From Jeotgalibacillus sp. S-D1 (GTDB lineage Bacteria; Bacillota; Bacilli; Bacillales; Jeotgalibacillaceae), in the NCBI RefSeq assembly GCF_004358665.1, contig NZ_SMZR01000007.1, forward strand, positions 1 to 64,000: DNA of 64,000 bases. Direction: 5' to 3'. The position numbers and the translations under genes were made by a program. Under the pieces are notes generated by a model, which did no database searches, had not been told where the DNA came from, and saw only the letters and a list, made by a program, of their open reading frames with translations. Shown in pieces: positions 62,926 through 64,000 of the stretch (within the stretch, counting starts at the first letter, position 1; each line of letters opens with the position of its first letter).

Positions 62926-63068
62926 TATTATTACGTTTCATTAGTTTCTAGGAAGATACAGACGACTACTTCACAATTTGTTGTGTACCTTCTAATTTTA
63001 AAGTGGTTAAAGGAAACAGTAAACTAAACTGTTATCGTTTTTTAATAAATCCTATAGATTTTTATACT

Positions 63069-64000
63069 TTATTTTCTAGTAGCCGCCTCTTGAATAGGAA
63101 TAGAACTTTCATATCTCTCCCAGCAATTCGTACATAGACTTTGTTTAAGAAACGCAGGATGACTAGTATCAATTACATTATTACACTTATCACAGATTAA
63201 CCCTTCACCTACTTCTAAACGATGCTTTGAAAAAATCTCATCACTTAGAGCAATCCTTCGTATTTCTCGATAATTATCAATTACCTCAATATCATCCGCA
63301 GTCTTTGTATCTAGTTGATTAGTTGTATAGTTATTATTTGTAAAGCATCCATAGTCAATGGAGTACACATCATAAACTTCCCCTTTTATGTCTTGGTGAG
63401 AATAACCTCTCTTCCTTAAGTGAATAACCCTTAAATCAACTAAAGTTTGGAGATATTTATTTGAAAAGTATTTTTGGGAAATAAGACAATGAGTAACTTT
63501 CTTCTCTCTTAAAACATAATCTATGATATGGTCCAAAAGCTTTTTTGCATTCGGTTCATTGTCGATACGATTTTGTTTATCAACACTATACCATTGTTGT
63601 GTTGCTTTTCTTATATTGTGAACTGAAACCTTTTTATCACTATGATTGGATATGAACTCTTCATACGCACTGATAAATATATTTAAGAAATCTCTTGATA
63701 CACCGGCACTTCCAATTAATATTTCTCCCAACGCTTGATGAGTAAAAAATTCACCGATAAAATTTATTCTTGGTTTTGCATTTTTTTCTGAGAAGTATAT
63801 ACCGTGCAGTTCGGGATAATGCTTAGACAAATGCTTAAATAATAACTCATTAAAGTAGTCTTTTGTAGCGTCTTCATTTAGTTCATATACATACTTATTA
63901 TCCAAGTCATTTCCAAAGATATCTCCACCATCTTCAAGTCCAAACCTTGAATCGTTGTCATCTATCATTAGTCTTGTTCTAAACTTTATCGCTCCTATTT
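63069..64000 (-). CDS. Orc1/Cdc6-like AAA+ ATPase, C-terminal part (runs off the window)
   Basis: 310 codons in frame to the window edge with no stop; the first ATG (63968) is internal, so the gene starts beyond 64000. The visible part has a lid/sensor-2-like stretch (GSAGVSRDFLNIFISAYEEF, about 90 residues in from the ATG), a winged helix (LVDLRVIHLRKRGYSHQDIKG, then YDVYSIDYGCF), and a C-terminal zinc-ribbon (CDKCNNVIDTSHPAFLKQSLCTNCWERY; CxxC twice). This fits the prokaryotic ORC-CDC6-family ATPases found in islands. Walker motifs would lie outside. Role may be replication, transfer or defence; undecided. Confidence 0.65.
   Translation of the reverse strand, partial: IGAIKFRTRLMIDDNDSRFGLEDGGDIFGNDLDNKYVYELNEDATKDYFNELLFKHLSKHYPELHGIYFSEKNAKPRINFIGEFFTHQALGEILIGSAGVSRDFLNIFISAYEEFISNHSDKKVSVHNIRKATQQWYSVDKQNRIDNEPNAKKLLDHIIDYVLREKKVTHCLISQKYFSNKYLQTLVDLRVIHLRKRGYSHQDIKGEVYDVYSIDYGCFTNNNYTTNQLDTKTADDIEVIDNYREIRRIALSDEIFSKHRLEVGEGLICDKCNNVIDTSHPAFLKQSLCTNCWERYESSIPIQEAATRK

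Noticed and set aside
62748-62951. 67-codon plus-strand frame
   Set aside because: It is antisense to the groEL fragment and its terminator; no ribosome site.

Overview
The window is chromosomal DNA from an endospore-forming, motile, aerobic member of the Bacillaceae or a close Bacillales relative. It has a gamma-type SASP, PdaA, a CotH-family protein, a spore-type DUF421/DUF1657 pair, MotAB behind a sigma-D promoter, PerR, MreBH and strong AAGGAGG ribosome binding sites. From 1 to about 41 kb the gene order follows the Bacillus subtilis block that runs away from rrnD: ygxA, ygzB, perR, bcp, hemL2, ygaE, ygaD, ntdP, ygaB, sspE, fabL, mutY, yfhP, yfhJ, yfhH, recX, yfhF, then yfjO, yfjP, pdaA, yfkAB, yfkF, yfkH, yfkJ, yfkK, yfkM. 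Several genes interrupt that order: an AbgT transporter, a small ion channel, an aldehyde dehydrogenase, a class I fumarase, and a 5.4-kb two-component/polyphosphate/CotH module. Two AGCS symporters and the AbgT carrier would suit a sodium-rich habitat, but this is only inference.

Layout. 1-0.3 kb: 5' end of a 16S rRNA gene with its promoter. 0.3-10 kb: YgxA, YgzB, PerR (with its own Per box), AbgT, Bcp, a channel with an unusual filter, HemL, YgaE, GNAT, and the ABC exporter YgaD. 10.05-10.84 kb: a non-coding composite of five tandem ~125-bp hairpin units followed by nine TTTATCGATCA-like motifs at a 21-bp pitch. 11-26.4 kb: spore, lipid, DNA-repair, RNA-modification and fumarase genes. 26.5-26.95 kb: two more 21-bp-pitch arrays. 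27-30.7 kb: YfkAB, a small-ORF transcript, OsmC, MFS. 30.7-36.3 kb: HK-RR / VTC-DUF4956-CotH module between 103-bp inverted repeats. 36.3-48.8 kb: YihY, YtxH, a tyrosine phosphatase with an apparent ATT start, two AGCS carriers, YfkK, YfkM, a methyltransferase, a PAS kinase, MotAB, an M29 aminopeptidase. 48.8-49.5 kb: a second hairpin plus 21-bp composite. 49.6-59.3 kb: small membrane protein, thioesterase, MreBH, ECF sigma/anti-sigma pair, NO synthase, attenuated ABC-F gene, YitT, DUF421 and DUF1657. 59.5-59.83 kb: a different motif (TTCTACA), again at a 21-bp pitch. 59.9 kb to the end: a double ferritin-like protein, then a mobile element that has cut queF, with a tyrosine integrase, decayed tRNA-Val and groEL fragments, and the 3' part of an Orc1/Cdc6-like ATPase gene that runs off the edge.

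The strongest candidates for something undescribed are: (1) the tandem hairpin family, whose outer and inner stems change on both arms together; (2) the 21-bp-pitch arrays, where four copies at three loci share the same 5 + gap + 4 motif layout (the gap is 30-31 bp, close to three helical turns); (3) both being found side by side in the same order at two loci; and (4) the CotH/VTC module between inverted repeats. All positions, motif spacings and start-site judgements were read by eye. No database search or folding program was run.
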